Below are positions 9,705 through 18,653 of a DNA stretch of 40,021 bases, in pieces. Below the pieces are notes generated by a model, which saw only the letters and a program-made list of their open reading frames with translations, was not told where the DNA came from and made no database searches. A program made the position numbers and the translations under genes. The DNA lies in contig JACIZI010000031.1 in assembly GCA_014359475.1 (NCBI GenBank), positions 1 to 40,021 on the forward strand. Reading direction: 5' to 3'. The stretch comes from Marinobacter sp. Its GTDB lineage: Bacteria > Pseudomonadota > Gammaproteobacteria > Pseudomonadales > Oleiphilaceae. Positions within the stretch are counted from its first letter, which is position 1. Each line of letters starts with the position of its first letter.

Positions 9705-12536
9705 ATGGATCATATCCAGATCAAGGGCGCACGCACGCACAACCTGAAAAACTTCGACCTGGATATGCCCAGGGACAAGCTGATCGTGATTACCGGCCTG
9801 TCCGGTTCCGGCAAGTCCTCCCTGGCCTTTGACACACTCTACGCCGAGGGTCAACGCCGTTACGTGGAATCTCTCTCCACCTACGCCCGGCAATTCCTCT
9901 CCATGATGGAGAAGCCGGACGTGGACCATATCGAGGGGCTGTCACCGGCCATCTCCATCGAACAGAAGTCCACCTCCCACAACCCCCGCTCCACCGTGGG
10001 CACCATCACCGAAATCTATGATTACCTGCGGCTGCTGTTCGCCCGCGCCGGCGAGCCCCGCTGCCCGGACCACGACGAGCCCCTGGAAGCCCAGACCGTG
10101 AGCCAGATGGTGGACCAGGTTCTGGCCATGCCCGAAGGCAGCAAGCTGATGATTCTCGCGCCGGTGATCCGTGACCGTAAAGGCGAGCATGTGCAGGTGA
10201 TCGAGAACATGCGCAGCCAGGGTTTTATCCGGCTACGCATCGACGGTCGGGTCTATGACATCGACGACCTGCCGGACCTGGACAAGAAGCGCAAGCACCA
10301 GATCGACGTGGTGGTGGACCGGTTCAAGGTCAAGGAAGGGCTGGAGCAACGCCTTGCAGAGAGCTTTGAAACCGCTTTGGCCCTGGCGGACGGCATCGCG
10401 CTGGTAGCCCCGATGGACGGTGAAGGCGAAGAAACCACCTTTTCTTCACGCTATGCCTGTACCCACTGCGGCTATTCCCTGAGCGAACTCGAGCCCCGGA
10501 TCTTCTCCTTTAACAACCCCGCCGGAGCCTGCCCCACCTGTGATGGTCTGGGGGTAAAACAGTTTTTTGATGCGGAGAAAATCATCCAGCACCCGGAGGC
10601 CAATCTTGCCGCCGGCGCCATCAAAGGCTGGGATCGCCGTGCTGTTTACTACTTCCAGATGCTTAACAGCGTCGCAGCCCACTATGGCATCGACCTGGAT
10701 ACACCCTGGCGCGACCTGCCCGAAGATTTCCGCCAGACACTCCTGTACGGATCCGGCGGCGAGGACATCACCTTCAGTTATGTCAATTCCCGTGGGCACA
10801 TTATGGAGAAGTCCCATCCGTTCGAGGGGATTATTCCGAACCTGGAGCGGCGCTACCGGGAAACCGAATCCCAGAGCATGCGCGAGGAGCTGGCCCGCAA
10901 CCTGAGCCAGCAACCCTGCACCGCCTGCCACGGTACGAGGCTGCGAAAGAGCGCTCGGCATGTATTTATCGAGGAACGAAATCTGCCGGCGATCACCCAC
11001 CTGCCGGTAGGCGAAGCCCATGATTACTTCGAAAAACTGACCCTGCCGGGGCGGCGCGGCGAAATCGCAGAAAAGATCCTCAAGGAGGTCCGCCAGCGCC
11101 TCCAGTTTCTGGTGAATGTGGGGCTGGAATACCTGACCCTGGAGCGCAGTGCTGACACCCTCTCCGGCGGTGAAGCTCAGCGCATTCGCCTGGCCAGCCA
11201 GATCGGTGCCGGGCTGGTGGGGGTGATGTACATTCTTGATGAGCCCTCCATCGGCTTGCACCAGAGGGATAACGACCGGTTGCTGGCCACCCTCACCCAT
11301 TTGCGGGATCTGGGCAATACCGTCATTGTGGTGGAGCATGACGAGGATGCCATCCGGGCCGCCGACCATGTCATTGATATTGGGCCGGGCGCAGGCGTAC
11401 ATGGCGGTCAGATAATTGCCCAGGGCACCCCGCAACAGATCATCGACACACCCGACTCCCTGACCGGCCAGTATCTGAGCGGCGCGAAGAAAATCGCCGT
11501 ACCTGAAAAAAGGCACACTGGCAACGGCAAGCAACTGGTGTTGACCGGCGCCCGGGGCAACAACCTGCAGGATGTCACCCTGACCCTGCCATTGGGCGTG
11601 ATGACCTGTGTGACCGGCGTATCCGGCTCCGGCAAATCCACCCTGATCAACAGCACACTCTATCCGGTCGCCGCCGCCAGACTGAACAAGGCCACCAGCC
11701 TGAACCATGCCCCCTACGATAAGCTCACGGGGCTGGAGCATCTGGACAAAGTGATCGACATAGATCAAAGCCCGATCGGGCGGACCCCGCGTTCCAATCC
11801 TGCGACCTATACCGGCATCTTCACCCCGATCCGGGAACTGTTCGCCGGCACCCAGGAAGCCCGTTCACGGGGCTACAAGCCCGGGCGCTTCAGCTTCAAT
11901 GTCAAGGGCGGCCGCTGTGAGGCCTGCCAGGGTGATGGCATGATCAAGGTGGAAATGCACTTCCTGCCGGACGTCTATGTCCCCTGCGATGTATGCAAGG
12001 GCAAGCGTTACAACCGGGAAACCCTGGAAGTACGCTACAAGGGCCTGAACATTCATGAAGTGCTGTCAATGACTGTGGAAGAAGCCCGGGAGTTTTTCGA
12101 CCCGGTACCGTTCCTTGCCCGCAAACTCCAGACCCTGATGGACGTGGGCCTCTCCTATATACGCCTGGGCCAAAGCGCAATCACCCTTTCCGGCGGTGAG
12201 GCCCAGCGAGTGAAGCTGTCGAGAGAACTGTCCAAGCGGGATACCGGCAAGACGCTCTACATCCTCGACGAGCCCACCACCGGCCTGCATTTCTACGATA
12301 TCCAGCAGCTGTTGAACGTCCTCGAGCGGTTGCGGGACCACGGCAATACCGTGGTGGTCATCGAGCACAACCTGGATGTTATCAAGACCGCGGACTGGAT
12401 TGTCGATCTCGGGCCGGAGGGTGGTTCCGGTGGCGGTCAGATTATTGCAACGGGGACACCAGAGCAGGTTGCTGAGGTGAGCGTGTCGCATACCGGGCAG
12501 TACTTGAAGGGAGTCTTAGCTAAGGACCGGAAGTGA
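9705..12536 (+). CDS. uvrA: excinuclease ABC subunit A
   Basis: Damage-recognition ATPase of nucleotide excision repair that loads UvrB. The product is 943 aa, the usual length. It carries two ABC modules. The first Walker A is GLSGSGKS at 31-38 and the second GVSGSGKST, with two LSGGEAQR signatures and two D-loop regions ([13 protein letters not shown] and [13 protein letters not shown]). Two zinc modules are present: CTHC...CPTC in the N-terminal half, and CEAC...CDVC in the C-terminal half with the spacing typical of UvrA. The start was set at ATG 9705 after CGAGCGAGG. The open frame extends upstream to 9582, but those 41 residues are not UvrA-like. Confidence 0.98.
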   Translation: MDHIQIKGARTHNLKNFDLDMPRDKLIVITGLSGSGKSSLAFDTLYAEGQRRYVESLSTYARQFLSMMEKPDVDHIEGLSPAISIEQKSTSHNPRSTVGTITEIYDYLRLLFARAGEPRCPDHDEPLEAQTVSQMVDQVLAMPEGSKLMILAPVIRDRKGEHVQVIENMRSQGFIRLRIDGRVYDIDDLPDLDKKRKHQIDVVVDRFKVKEGLEQRLAESFETALALADGIALVAPMDGEGEETTFSSRYACTHCGYSLSELEPRIFSFNNPAGACPTCDGLGVKQFFDAEKIIQHPEANLAAGAIKGWDRRAVYYFQMLNSVAAHYGIDLDTPWRDLPEDFRQTLLYGSGGEDITFSYVNSRGHIMEKSHPFEGIIPNLERRYRETESQSMREELARNLSQQPCTACHGTRLRKSARHVFIEERNLPAITHLPVGEAHDYFEKLTLPGRRGEIAEKILKEVRQRLQFLVNVGLEYLTLERSADTLSGGEAQRIRLASQIGAGLVGVMYILDEPSIGLHQRDNDRLLATLTHLRDLGNTVIVVEHDEDAIRAADHVIDIGPGAGVHGGQIIAQGTPQQIIDTPDSLTGQYLSGAKKIAVPEKRHTGNGKQLVLTGARGNNLQDVTLTLPLGVMTCVTGVSGSGKSTLINSTLYPVAAARLNKATSLNHAPYDKLTGLEHLDKVIDIDQSPIGRTPRSNPATYTGIFTPIRELFAGTQEARSRGYKPGRFSFNVKGGRCEACQGDGMIKVEMHFLPDVYVPCDVCKGKRYNRETLEVRYKGLNIHEVLSMTVEEAREFFDPVPFLARKLQTLMDVGLSYIRLGQSAITLSGGEAQRVKLSRELSKRDTGKTLYILDEPTTGLHFYDIQQLLNVLERLRDHGNTVVVIEHNLDVIKTADWIVDLGPEGGSGGGQIIATGTPEQVAEVSVSHTGQYLKGVLAKDRK

Positions 12537-12571
12537 CAGCGGGAGAGACCTCAGTCGAATGGCAATTGAGT

Positions 12572-12595
12572 CTGGTGCGAGTGGCCCTGCACCAG
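12572..12595. other. hairpin downstream of uvrA
   Basis: A perfect 7-bp inverted repeat CTGGTGC / GCACCAG encloses 10 bases, 35 bp past the uvrA stop. There is no T-tract, so it is not a typical intrinsic terminator. It marks the edge between housekeeping genes and the exopolysaccharide locus. Confidence 0.45.
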
Positions 12596-12646
12596 AATGC
12601 ACAAAAAAAGGGCGCGTGCTTTATTTAGGTCATCGTTTTTAATCGG

Positions 12647-12659
12647 CCTGTTTTACAGG
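12647..12659 (+). promoter_or_regulatory. inverted repeat upstream of the priming transferase promoter
   Basis: CCTGTTTTACAGG is a 5-3-5 inverted repeat centred about 60 bp before the predicted start point. The related sequence CCAGATTTACAGG, with 11 of 13 bases the same, occurs at 25617-25629 (minus strand) upstream of the other EPS promoter. It may bind a shared regulator. Confidence 0.35.
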
Positions 12660-12685
12660 ATATTGTTTTTAAAGGTGTATTCTTT

Positions 12686-12701
12686 TGGCAAGCAGCTTGC
12701 T
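12686..12701 (+). promoter_or_regulatory. sigma-54 promoter of the priming transferase/EpsL unit
   Basis: TGGCAAGCAGCTTGCT carries both conserved blocks, TGGCA and TTGCT, with exactly 10 bases between GG and GC. The predicted start point near 12712 leaves about 27 nt, containing the ribosome site AAAGGAG, before the ATG at 12739. The region is AT-rich compared with its surroundings. Confidence 0.75.
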
Positions 12702-12738
12702 TCTTATTTGGTAGTTATGACACCAAAGGAGCAAGCCG

Positions 12739-14196
12739 ATGGACTGGAATTCGGTCACAGGAAACAGCATTCGCTCCACTTCAGCGTTTCGCCCTGTTAT
12801 CAAACGGCCGAAACGGCTGCTGCAGAATCACGACAATCTTCTGCACTATATCCAGATCGGCTTGAGCATCCTGATTTCGACCGTAATGATGTTCGCGCTC
12901 GCCTGGTGGCGGGATGGGTTGATTCTCGAACATTACCGTTCACTGGCGGTCATCTCTGGTCTGCTGATCCTGGTGATTTACGAGTGGCGCGGCGTCTATC
13001 GCAGATTCTCCGGTCGTATTGATACCTGCCTGCGTCTGGCGCGATCCTGGCTTCTGGTAACGGCCTTGACCATTGTGGCCACCTTTCTTACGAAGACCGG
13101 CAACGATTTCTCACGCATGGTCATCCTTGGCTGGGGTGCGGCAGGTTACATCGCGCAGGTCATTGCCTACCTGTTGTCGTTCAAACTGTCGCAACGCTAT
13201 CGCTATCATCGCAAGCAGCCAATCCGTGCGGTCGTACTCGGGTCTTACTGGCTGGCCGAACATCTTGTTGAAAGCATCACCAGCAACGAATGGATGCCCG
13301 ACCGGGTTATCGGTGTCATAGACGACAATAGAGACGGTCTGAAAGGATGGACACGTGACCCGGTTCCCTACTTGGGAGACTTTGACGAACTGGGCTCCAC
13401 CCTTCAATCTAGGGAGATAACCCGCGTTTACATCGCGCTGCCCATCACCTGCTCTGCCACCATTGAAGAAATTTGCAGAAAGCTGGCTGACATTCCCGTA
13501 GATGTGGTCTGGGTGCCGGATATTTTTGCCATGCGCCTGCTCAACCATTCCGTGAAAGAGCTCAACGGCCTGCCGCTGATATCACTGTCAGAAAGCCCCC
13601 TGGTCTCCCAGTCCCAGGCTCTCGCCAAAAGTGTTGTTGACAAGGTGTTCGCCTTGCTTGCTCTGGTCCTTCTCAGCCCATTCATGATGGTGATTGCTTT
13701 CCTGGTGAGGCACGAATCACCCGGGCCAATACTCTTCAAGCAAAAACGCCACGGCTGGGATGGCAGGATCATCGAAGTCTGGAAATTCCGGTCCATGTAT
13801 ATGCACGTTGATGACCGTGTTCGTCAGGCCACCAAGAACGATGAACGGATTACCCGGATCGGACGCTTCATTCGGCGCACCAGCATTGACGAGTTACCCC
13901 AGTTATTCAATGTGCTTCAGGGCACCATGTCCCTGGTGGGACCGCGCCCCCACGCCATTGCCCACAATGATCTCTATACCAAAAAGATCCAGTCCTACAT
14001 GCTGCGCCACCGCATCAAACCGGGAATGACGGGTTTGGCCCAGATCAACGGCCTGCGGGGCGAAACCGATACGCTCGAGAAGATGCTGCGGCGGGTGGAA
14101 CTGGACCTGGAATACATCAATACCTGGTCCATATGGGCGGATATCAAGATCCTGGTCAAGACGCCCTTCTCGCTGTTCTCGGACACAGCCTATTGA
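12739..14196 (+). CDS. undecaprenyl-phosphate glucose phosphotransferase (GumD/WcaJ type)
   Basis: Starts EPS repeat-unit synthesis by moving sugar-1-phosphate, most likely glucose, from a UDP-sugar onto undecaprenyl phosphate at the inner membrane. The product is 485 aa, close to GumD. Four hydrophobic segments occupy about 35-150, followed by a CoA-binding-like (Rossmann-type) domain with VLGSYWLAEHLVE. A further membrane segment is near 300-320, leading into the C-terminal bacterial sugar transferase domain with KQKRHGWDG, KFRSMYMHVDD, and DELPQLFNVLQGTMSLVGPRPH. The start follows AAAGGAG with ideal spacing. Its stop overlaps the next gene by one base (TGATG). Glucose specificity is inferred from similarity and neighbours. 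Confidence 0.9.
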   Translation: MDWNSVTGNSIRSTSAFRPVIKRPKRLLQNHDNLLHYIQIGLSILISTVMMFALAWWRDGLILEHYRSLAVISGLLILVIYEWRGVYRRFSGRIDTCLRLARSWLLVTALTIVATFLTKTGNDFSRMVILGWGAAGYIAQVIAYLLSFKLSQRYRYHRKQPIRAVVLGSYWLAEHLVESITSNEWMPDRVIGVIDDNRDGLKGWTRDPVPYLGDFDELGSTLQSREITRVYIALPITCSATIEEICRKLADIPVDVVWVPDIFAMRLLNHSVKELNGLPLISLSESPLVSQSQALAKSVVDKVFALLALVLLSPFMMVIAFLVRHESPGPILFKQKRHGWDGRIIEVWKFRSMYMHVDDRVRQATKNDERITRIGRFIRRTSIDELPQLFNVLQGTMSLVGPRPHAIAHNDLYTKKIQSYMLRHRIKPGMTGLAQINGLRGETDTLEKMLRRVELDLEYINTWSIWADIKILVKTPFSLFSDTAY

Positions 14197-15344
14197 TGTG
14201 GCGGTCACCGATTCCTCTATTGCTCTGCCTGATGGTTAAAACACTGGCCGCCGAGGCGGATGATAACCTATCGGCAAGGGCCAGTATCAATCACACTTGG
14301 GACAGCAACTATGACCGCTCCCCAGACGCCTTCTCCGAGCAAATCACCGAGGCCAGCCTGGGTGCCGGTATCAGAAAGTCCATTCGTCGTCAGACCCTGA
14401 GCGCCGGTATCGGCGCTTCTCGCTACCGCCACCGGCATAGGGATTTTCTGGACGCAACACTTTATCGCGGCAGTCTTCGTTGGCAGGGGGAGTTTGGCAG
14501 CCGGATCTCGTTCACTTTGCTATGGGACTACCGCGACCGGTTGGCGGACCGGTTGGACTTTGCCGGCAGAGACATCATTAATCGTGACGAGAAAAAAGCG
14601 TCCTTTAACTACGCGGTTTACGCCGGATGGTCATTGGTCGGTGGTGTTCGGGATGCCGAACAGACGCACTCGAATGAAGATCGTCAGTCTCTGGACTTTG
14701 AAGAATATGACTTCAACGCCGGAGTACAGTACCGGTCCGGTCGAGGGTCGAGGGTCACGCTCCGGTATACTGGTGGCGAGCGCCACTTCTCCAATCCCGC
14801 TAGCGATAGTTTGTCTGCCACTGGCGCACGAGGAGACCTGGATTATGATTACCAGCGCCTGGACTTTGAGACTGAATGGCAGGTCACCGGCAAAACCCGG
14901 GTAACCGGCACTATCGGTCATTTTGACCGGGATGGCGAGATCAACTCCGGTAAAGGCCTTAAGGCGAGCCTCCAGACCGACTGGCAGGCCACTGAAAAAA
15001 CCATATTAAATCTGACGTTCGGATACGACGAGCCCGCCGTGGGTGAGGACTCAACCAACCCCAGCGAAATCCGGCGCCTGGGTGCTTCCGCATCCTGGCA
15101 GTGGACCGAAAAGATCACCCTCAATACCTCAGCAAAAGTGGAGCTAAAGCAATTCAATGATCGCTTCGCGCGCGTTCCCCGGGACGAAGAAATTTACTAC
15201 TGGCGACCGGTGGTGCTCAACTACACCATAACCGATATGATCAGCATGCGCTTGGCCAGCGGCTTTCAGCAACGCAAATCACCAATCGAAAGCCTCAACT
15301 ACACTGCGCGGGAACTTTCGCTCGGTCTCTCTGGCCAATTTTAG
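14196..15344 (+). CDS. outer membrane beta-barrel protein of EPS export (EpsL type)
   Basis: A 382-aa protein starting at the ATG that overlaps the preceding stop (TGATG). The signal peptide is MWRSPIPLLLCLMVKTLAAEA. It is followed by alternating amphipathic strands rich in Tyr, Trp, Arg and Asp, and ends in Phe (LSLGLSGQF), the outer membrane barrel insertion signature. Length, repeats and context fit the EpsL family found with EpsE/EpsF/EpsG export systems, where it is thought to help the polymer cross the outer membrane. The sequence is fast-evolving, so family assignment rests mainly on topology and neighbours. Confidence 0.72.
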   Translation: MWRSPIPLLLCLMVKTLAAEADDNLSARASINHTWDSNYDRSPDAFSEQITEASLGAGIRKSIRRQTLSAGIGASRYRHRHRDFLDATLYRGSLRWQGEFGSRISFTLLWDYRDRLADRLDFAGRDIINRDEKKASFNYAVYAGWSLVGGVRDAEQTHSNEDRQSLDFEEYDFNAGVQYRSGRGSRVTLRYTGGERHFSNPASDSLSATGARGDLDYDYQRLDFETEWQVTGKTRVTGTIGHFDRDGEINSGKGLKASLQTDWQATEKTILNLTFGYDEPAVGEDSTNPSEIRRLGASASWQWTEKITLNTSAKVELKQFNDRFARVPRDEEIYYWRPVVLNYTITDMISMRLASGFQQRKSPIESLNYTARELSLGLSGQF

Positions 15345-15532
15345 GGAGCAAGTAGCAGATCATGCCCACCAGGCTCAGCGCCGGCACGCTGAGATATTCA
15401 GGCACGTCGTCCGGGTAGCGGGTCGCCCCCGGCCATCATCTATGGTTATTGAGGCAATAAAAGCGGGGATGACCGGGATAATGACGCGGCGGCCCCGCTC
15501 TGCGAAAACCCGCCTGGCTCAGGTAAACAGGT
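15345..15532. other. decayed or non-coding stretch between convergent EPS units
   Basis: About 190 bp with no intact gene. On the minus strand, fragments read as protein-like in two different frames, for example FAERGRRVIIPVIPAFIAS and YPDDVPEYLSVPALSLVGM, but stops and frame changes separate them. A CTCAGCG/CGCTGAG hairpin at 15374-15393 has no T-tract. The stretch may be the eroded 3' part of the adjacent flippase gene. Confidence 0.4.
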
Positions 15533-15799
15533 TCAGGTAGAAACAGGTAGATGCAAAGGTCTCAGATCCTGAACAATCGCCTTGTCCGGCCCTGCATTGG
15601 TGATGAGCTTGCCGATATCCACCGGTATTAGGGCAAACCCAACCAGCCCGATCTCAACGGGACTGAGCAGTCTCGAAATCATCACGAAAACGATGACGCC
15701 GGTGATACTGGTGGCGGTGGCACCAATGCTCATCCAGAGTGTGCTGGAGCCCAACCGCTTTTTAAGCGCTCATTTCCTTTCAGCCTCCGGGCGACTCAT
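15533..15799 (-). pseudogene. remnant of a Wzx/GumJ-type polysaccharide flippase
   Basis: On the minus strand an ATG at 15797-15799 opens MSRPEAERK and is followed by an in-frame TGA at 15770-15772. The same frame then continues through ALKKRLGSSTLWMSIGAT and VFVMISRLLSPVEIGLVGFA up to AGPDKAIVQ. This is the characteristic N-terminus of lipopolysaccharide/EPS flippases of the MOP superfamily. After AIVQ the frame turns into unrelated residues and stops at 15533. Only about 60 of the usual roughly 450-500 residues remain. The gene therefore has a nonsense codon and a large 3' loss. It lies immediately downstream of the GT25 gene, in the operon position where a flippase would fit. Confidence 0.72.
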
Positions 15800-15829
15800 C
15801 GTGTTCGGTTTGACCCGAAACAACTGGCG

Positions 15830-16603
15830 TTAGCGATATTTCACCCGTTGATAGTTGAGTAGCGTCCTTCGACCAGCACCAAAAATACTTTTTGGGGACA
15901 GCCGACTCGGTGCAACGCCGCCGGTGCCGGGTTTTATTTCATTGTGTTCGATATTGCTGCTGAAACGCTGGTTATCCGGATTCAGAAACTTGTCCTGAAT
16001 GCACGGGGCAGGCGAACACTGAGCGATATTCAGTGGTGGAGATAATACCGGCTCCTCAACACAGTAAAGCATAACATCAACGGGCTGATGACGCTCTGGA
16101 GGAACGTCAACAAGTCTCTGGGCTGCTTCACGGGTGATCAGGTAGGCGCCGGCACACCAGGTGGTCGATAGTACGGTATTGAAATCGCGCTCCTCGAACG
16201 ATGCCAACTTGTGCTTGCCCAGTCTCACCCGATTTGTGGAGGGTTCAAGGCGAATGAGGTCGGTACCCGCCGGCACCCAGGAGTCGGTTCTTAGAAGTGA
16301 CTGCAACCCATCGGAAATATGCAGATCATCCTCGAAGACGGCGCAGACCGGTTGATCGCCGCTGGCAATGGCCTCCCAGGCCAGCCGATGGCTAAGCAGA
16401 CAGCCCATCTGACCCCGCATCCATCCTTTTTTGTGATCCCGGGGACGGGCGTTCTTGAACGCCTCATAGTCGGTTTCCGGCATCTGATGGCCATCTACCC
16501 CCGGAATCCGCTCGTATTCGAGCCCCAGCCTGTCGAACTGTTTTTTAAAGGATTGCAGACGATCACTGTCTTTACTCATATTAATAACATAAGACTTAAT
16601 CAC
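15830..16603 (-). CDS. glycosyltransferase family 25 protein
   Basis: A 257-aa cytoplasmic transferase of the LPS-biosynthesis GT25 family, which moves a sugar (often galactose or glucose) from a nucleotide donor. The N-terminus IKSYVINMSKDSDRL matches the family's opening strand. GCLLSHRLAWE is at 68-77 and the metal/nucleotide motif FEDD at 90-93. The start is GTG (16601-16603) with the strong ribosome site GGAGGG. The longer open frame to 16630 starts before that site. It is the last intact gene of the minus-strand EPS unit. The sugar it adds is unknown; it could extend the side chain where xanthan uses GumI. Confidence 0.85.
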   Translation of the reverse strand: MIKSYVINMSKDSDRLQSFKKQFDRLGLEYERIPGVDGHQMPETDYEAFKNARPRDHKKGWMRGQMGCLLSHRLAWEAIASGDQPVCAVFEDDLHISDGLQSLLRTDSWVPAGTDLIRLEPSTNRVRLGKHKLASFEERDFNTVLSTTWCAGAYLITREAAQRLVDVPPERHQPVDVMLYCVEEPVLSPPLNIAQCSPAPCIQDKFLNPDNQRFSSNIEHNEIKPGTGGVAPSRLSPKSIFGAGRRTLLNYQRVKYR

Positions 16604-16681
16604 GGGCTCCCTCCTTCTTCTACAGGTCAAATCATATGCTGGCCAGATCTGTCAGGGACGCCAGCCAGGTGGTCTTTCCAT

Positions 16682-17425
16682 TTACGAACGAAGACGACTG
16701 ACGCAGCGCGCCAAGAAAAGAGCCATATCCAGTGTGTAGCGACGCATCAGGCGAGTGGGTTCGAGACTCAACCGGAACGCCCATTCCAGGTGCATGCGAC
16801 GAAGAAACCGGGGCGCGCGGGGCACATTGCCCGCAAGAAAGTCCAGTAACGCGCCCACACCGATCAATAGCCGGGCCTGCAGTCGGCCCCGGTACGCCAG
16901 CACCCACTGCTCCTGCAAAGGATTCCCCAGAGCCACCAGCACCACGTCTGCCCCGGATTCATTGATGGATCGAATTAGCGCATCGTTATCCCGGCTGTAT
17001 CCGTCACAGGTACCAACGACTCGGACGTGTTTTTCCCTGAGCTTGTCTGCTGCCCGTTCCGCAATGCCAGGTTTGCTGCCAAACAGATAGACGCCCCAGG
17101 GCCGGTCACTGACTCGGGCATTATGAGCGAGTAAGGCGGGAGTGTAATCCGTACCATTGAGATTTTCGGGGAAACTGCGGCGGTGAATCAGCCAACTGGC
17201 AATATTCATGGCAATGCCATCGTTGACCAGGATCACATCCGGACCATTCAACTCGTCTCTAAAGCTGTCGCATTTATTCACCAGATTGCTGTTCACGAAA
17301 AAAAGCGAGATCTGCCTGTCCGTCTCCACGGCAGTAGAAATACGGCGCGTAAGGGAACGGTATGTCAGCGCCCTGACCCTCAGGCCACCGAGGGGGAGCA
17401 TCGTCTTGTCGTCTGCTACAGCCAT
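16682..17425 (-). CDS. GT26 (WecG/TagA/CpsF family) glycosyltransferase, GumM-type
   Basis: A 247-aa transferase. Family hallmarks are VNSNLVN near 44-50, DVILVNDGIAM at 63-73, VVLVALGNPLQEQW at 161-174 and the C-terminal GVGALLDFLAGNVPRAPRF. In xanthan synthesis the GT26 member GumM adds the second backbone glucose (beta-1,4) to Glc-PP-undecaprenol. The same role is inferred here from the company of GumH- and GumK-like proteins. The start was chosen as ATG 17423-17425, 7-8 bases after AAGGGG. A GTG two codons upstream is possible. It begins 2 bp after the GumK-like gene stops. Confidence 0.88.
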   Translation of the reverse strand: MAVADDKTMLPLGGLRVRALTYRSLTRRISTAVETDRQISLFFVNSNLVNKCDSFRDELNGPDVILVNDGIAMNIASWLIHRRSFPENLNGTDYTPALLAHNARVSDRPWGVYLFGSKPGIAERAADKLREKHVRVVGTCDGYSRDNDALIRSINESGADVVLVALGNPLQEQWVLAYRGRLQARLLIGVGALLDFLAGNVPRAPRFLRRMHLEWAFRLSLEPTRLMRRYTLDMALFLARCVSRLRS

Positions 17426-17427
17426 GC

Positions 17428-18621
17428 TCACACCCCTTCCCGCATGCGGGTATCATCATACTTCTGAGGATGAAGAATTCGATCCGTTACCGCCCCCCAG
17501 TCCAGATGCCGGCAGGAAGGCCGGTGGGGCGCTTCCATCGCCTGGAGAATCGCCCGCTCAATAGACGCACCATCACCCGGGGTGTAGCCAATGCGGCTGT
17601 TGTAGTCCCCGACCACCGCCCAGGGACACACCGCCGGAAGCCCCAGAAAATCGTATTGCATGAGTTTCATGGAGGTGTCCGCCAGATAATCGGGAACCTC
17701 TGCGCCTCTATAAGGTGCGATACCGAAGGTGGCATGCTTGAGATAGCGGATGGTGTCGCTGTGGGGCATTTCCTCATACAGGGTAACGTTAGGGCCAAAG
17801 GCATCAGACATGGGCTGACCACATCCAATGATATGGAAATGGATGTAGGGAAACTGCCTGGATGCGACGACAAAAAAGTCCGCATCAAACAGCATCGAGC
17901 CCACCGATACCGCATGGATCCCCGGTCCATACGGAGAGGCGCCAGCATTAGTCGCCAGGGAGCGATCGATGCCATGGGGAATAAAGCGAAGATTGGCCCC
18001 CCCGGGCATCGTTTTCTGCAGTGCTTTTGAGGGCAGGCAGATGGTCGTCATCGCCGGTGCTACGCGCTGGAACGTCTGTTTGATATAGTCAGCGGCGTTG
18101 ATGGTATCGAGTGCGTCAGAGGCGATATAAACGGTCTGTGCTGATGGATTTAGATATTTCGCCATGTCAAAGAAGATGGGTGCGATACCGCTTTCAAACA
18201 GGATAACATCGGCTTGAGCCATCCATTTCCGTAGGGTCGCGCCTGCACTGCTGATATACCACCGAAAAAACAGGGCTTCCGCGGGGCGCAGAAATGGCTT
18301 GCGTATGTTGATCGGATGCAGCAGCGTCTTCCACAGGTAGCAGTCCACACCCTCATGCTGCTCGACCCGGTTGGCCCGGGCGTCGAGGCTCAGGCGCGGA
18401 TCGCCGGTGTATCGTGACAAGCGGCTGTAACGCAGGGAAAAAAAACGGGCGTTGCCCTGCTTTGCCAATTCGCGGGTGATGAAATGAACACGGGCTTTGC
18501 GCGGTGAACGATAGTCATGGGCAGATAACATAAGGTAGTTCGGCACCCCGTCACCTGTCTCAGCATTTGACCGCTCTGGCGTCGAACTTGTGCCCTGCGT
18601 TGCCGGTTTCTCTGGTATCAT
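17428..18621 (-). CDS. gumK: GumK-like glucuronosyltransferase (GT70)
   Basis: A 397-aa membrane-associated transferase predicted to move glucuronic acid from UDP-GlcA onto the side-chain mannose of a lipid-linked EPS repeat. I recognise strong GumK similarity from memory: LMLSAHDYRSPRKA at about 30-43, HFITRELA, RFFSLRYSRLSRYTGDPRL, FESGIAPIFF, IHAVSVGSMLFDADFFVVAS, and SSMKL-like DTSMKLMQYDFLGLPAVCP near the C-terminus. Residues 1-27 are a variable Ser/Thr/Glu-rich leader. The start ATG 18621 follows GAGGGT. It lies 32 bp downstream of the GH5 gene and 2 bp upstream of the GT26 gene, clearly one operon. Confidence 0.9.
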   Translation of the reverse strand: MIPEKPATQGTSSTPERSNAETGDGVPNYLMLSAHDYRSPRKARVHFITRELAKQGNARFFSLRYSRLSRYTGDPRLSLDARANRVEQHEGVDCYLWKTLLHPINIRKPFLRPAEALFFRWYISSAGATLRKWMAQADVILFESGIAPIFFDMAKYLNPSAQTVYIASDALDTINAADYIKQTFQRVAPAMTTICLPSKALQKTMPGGANLRFIPHGIDRSLATNAGASPYGPGIHAVSVGSMLFDADFFVVASRQFPYIHFHIIGCGQPMSDAFGPNVTLYEEMPHSDTIRYLKHATFGIAPYRGAEVPDYLADTSMKLMQYDFLGLPAVCPWAVVGDYNSRIGYTPGDGASIERAILQAMEAPHRPSCRHLDWGAVTDRILHPQKYDDTRMREGV

Positions 18622-18653
18622 CGTTGTACCCTCGGGTCAATTCATCAGTCTGG

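Noticed and set aside
10446-11768. 440-codon minus-strand open frame inside uvrA
   Set aside because: It is antisense to a fully conserved UvrA, and its codon use is that of a shadow frame.
12572-12595. NtrC site at the hairpin after uvrA
   Set aside because: The GGTGC and GCACC halves are in the reverse order of an NtrC dyad.
12597-13022. 141-codon plus-strand open frame ahead of the priming transferase
   Set aside because: It crosses the sigma-54 promoter and then overlaps the transferase gene in another frame.
15374-15393. Terminator between the convergent EPS units (CTCAGCG/CGCTGAG)
   Set aside because: It is a perfect stem but with no T-tract on either strand.
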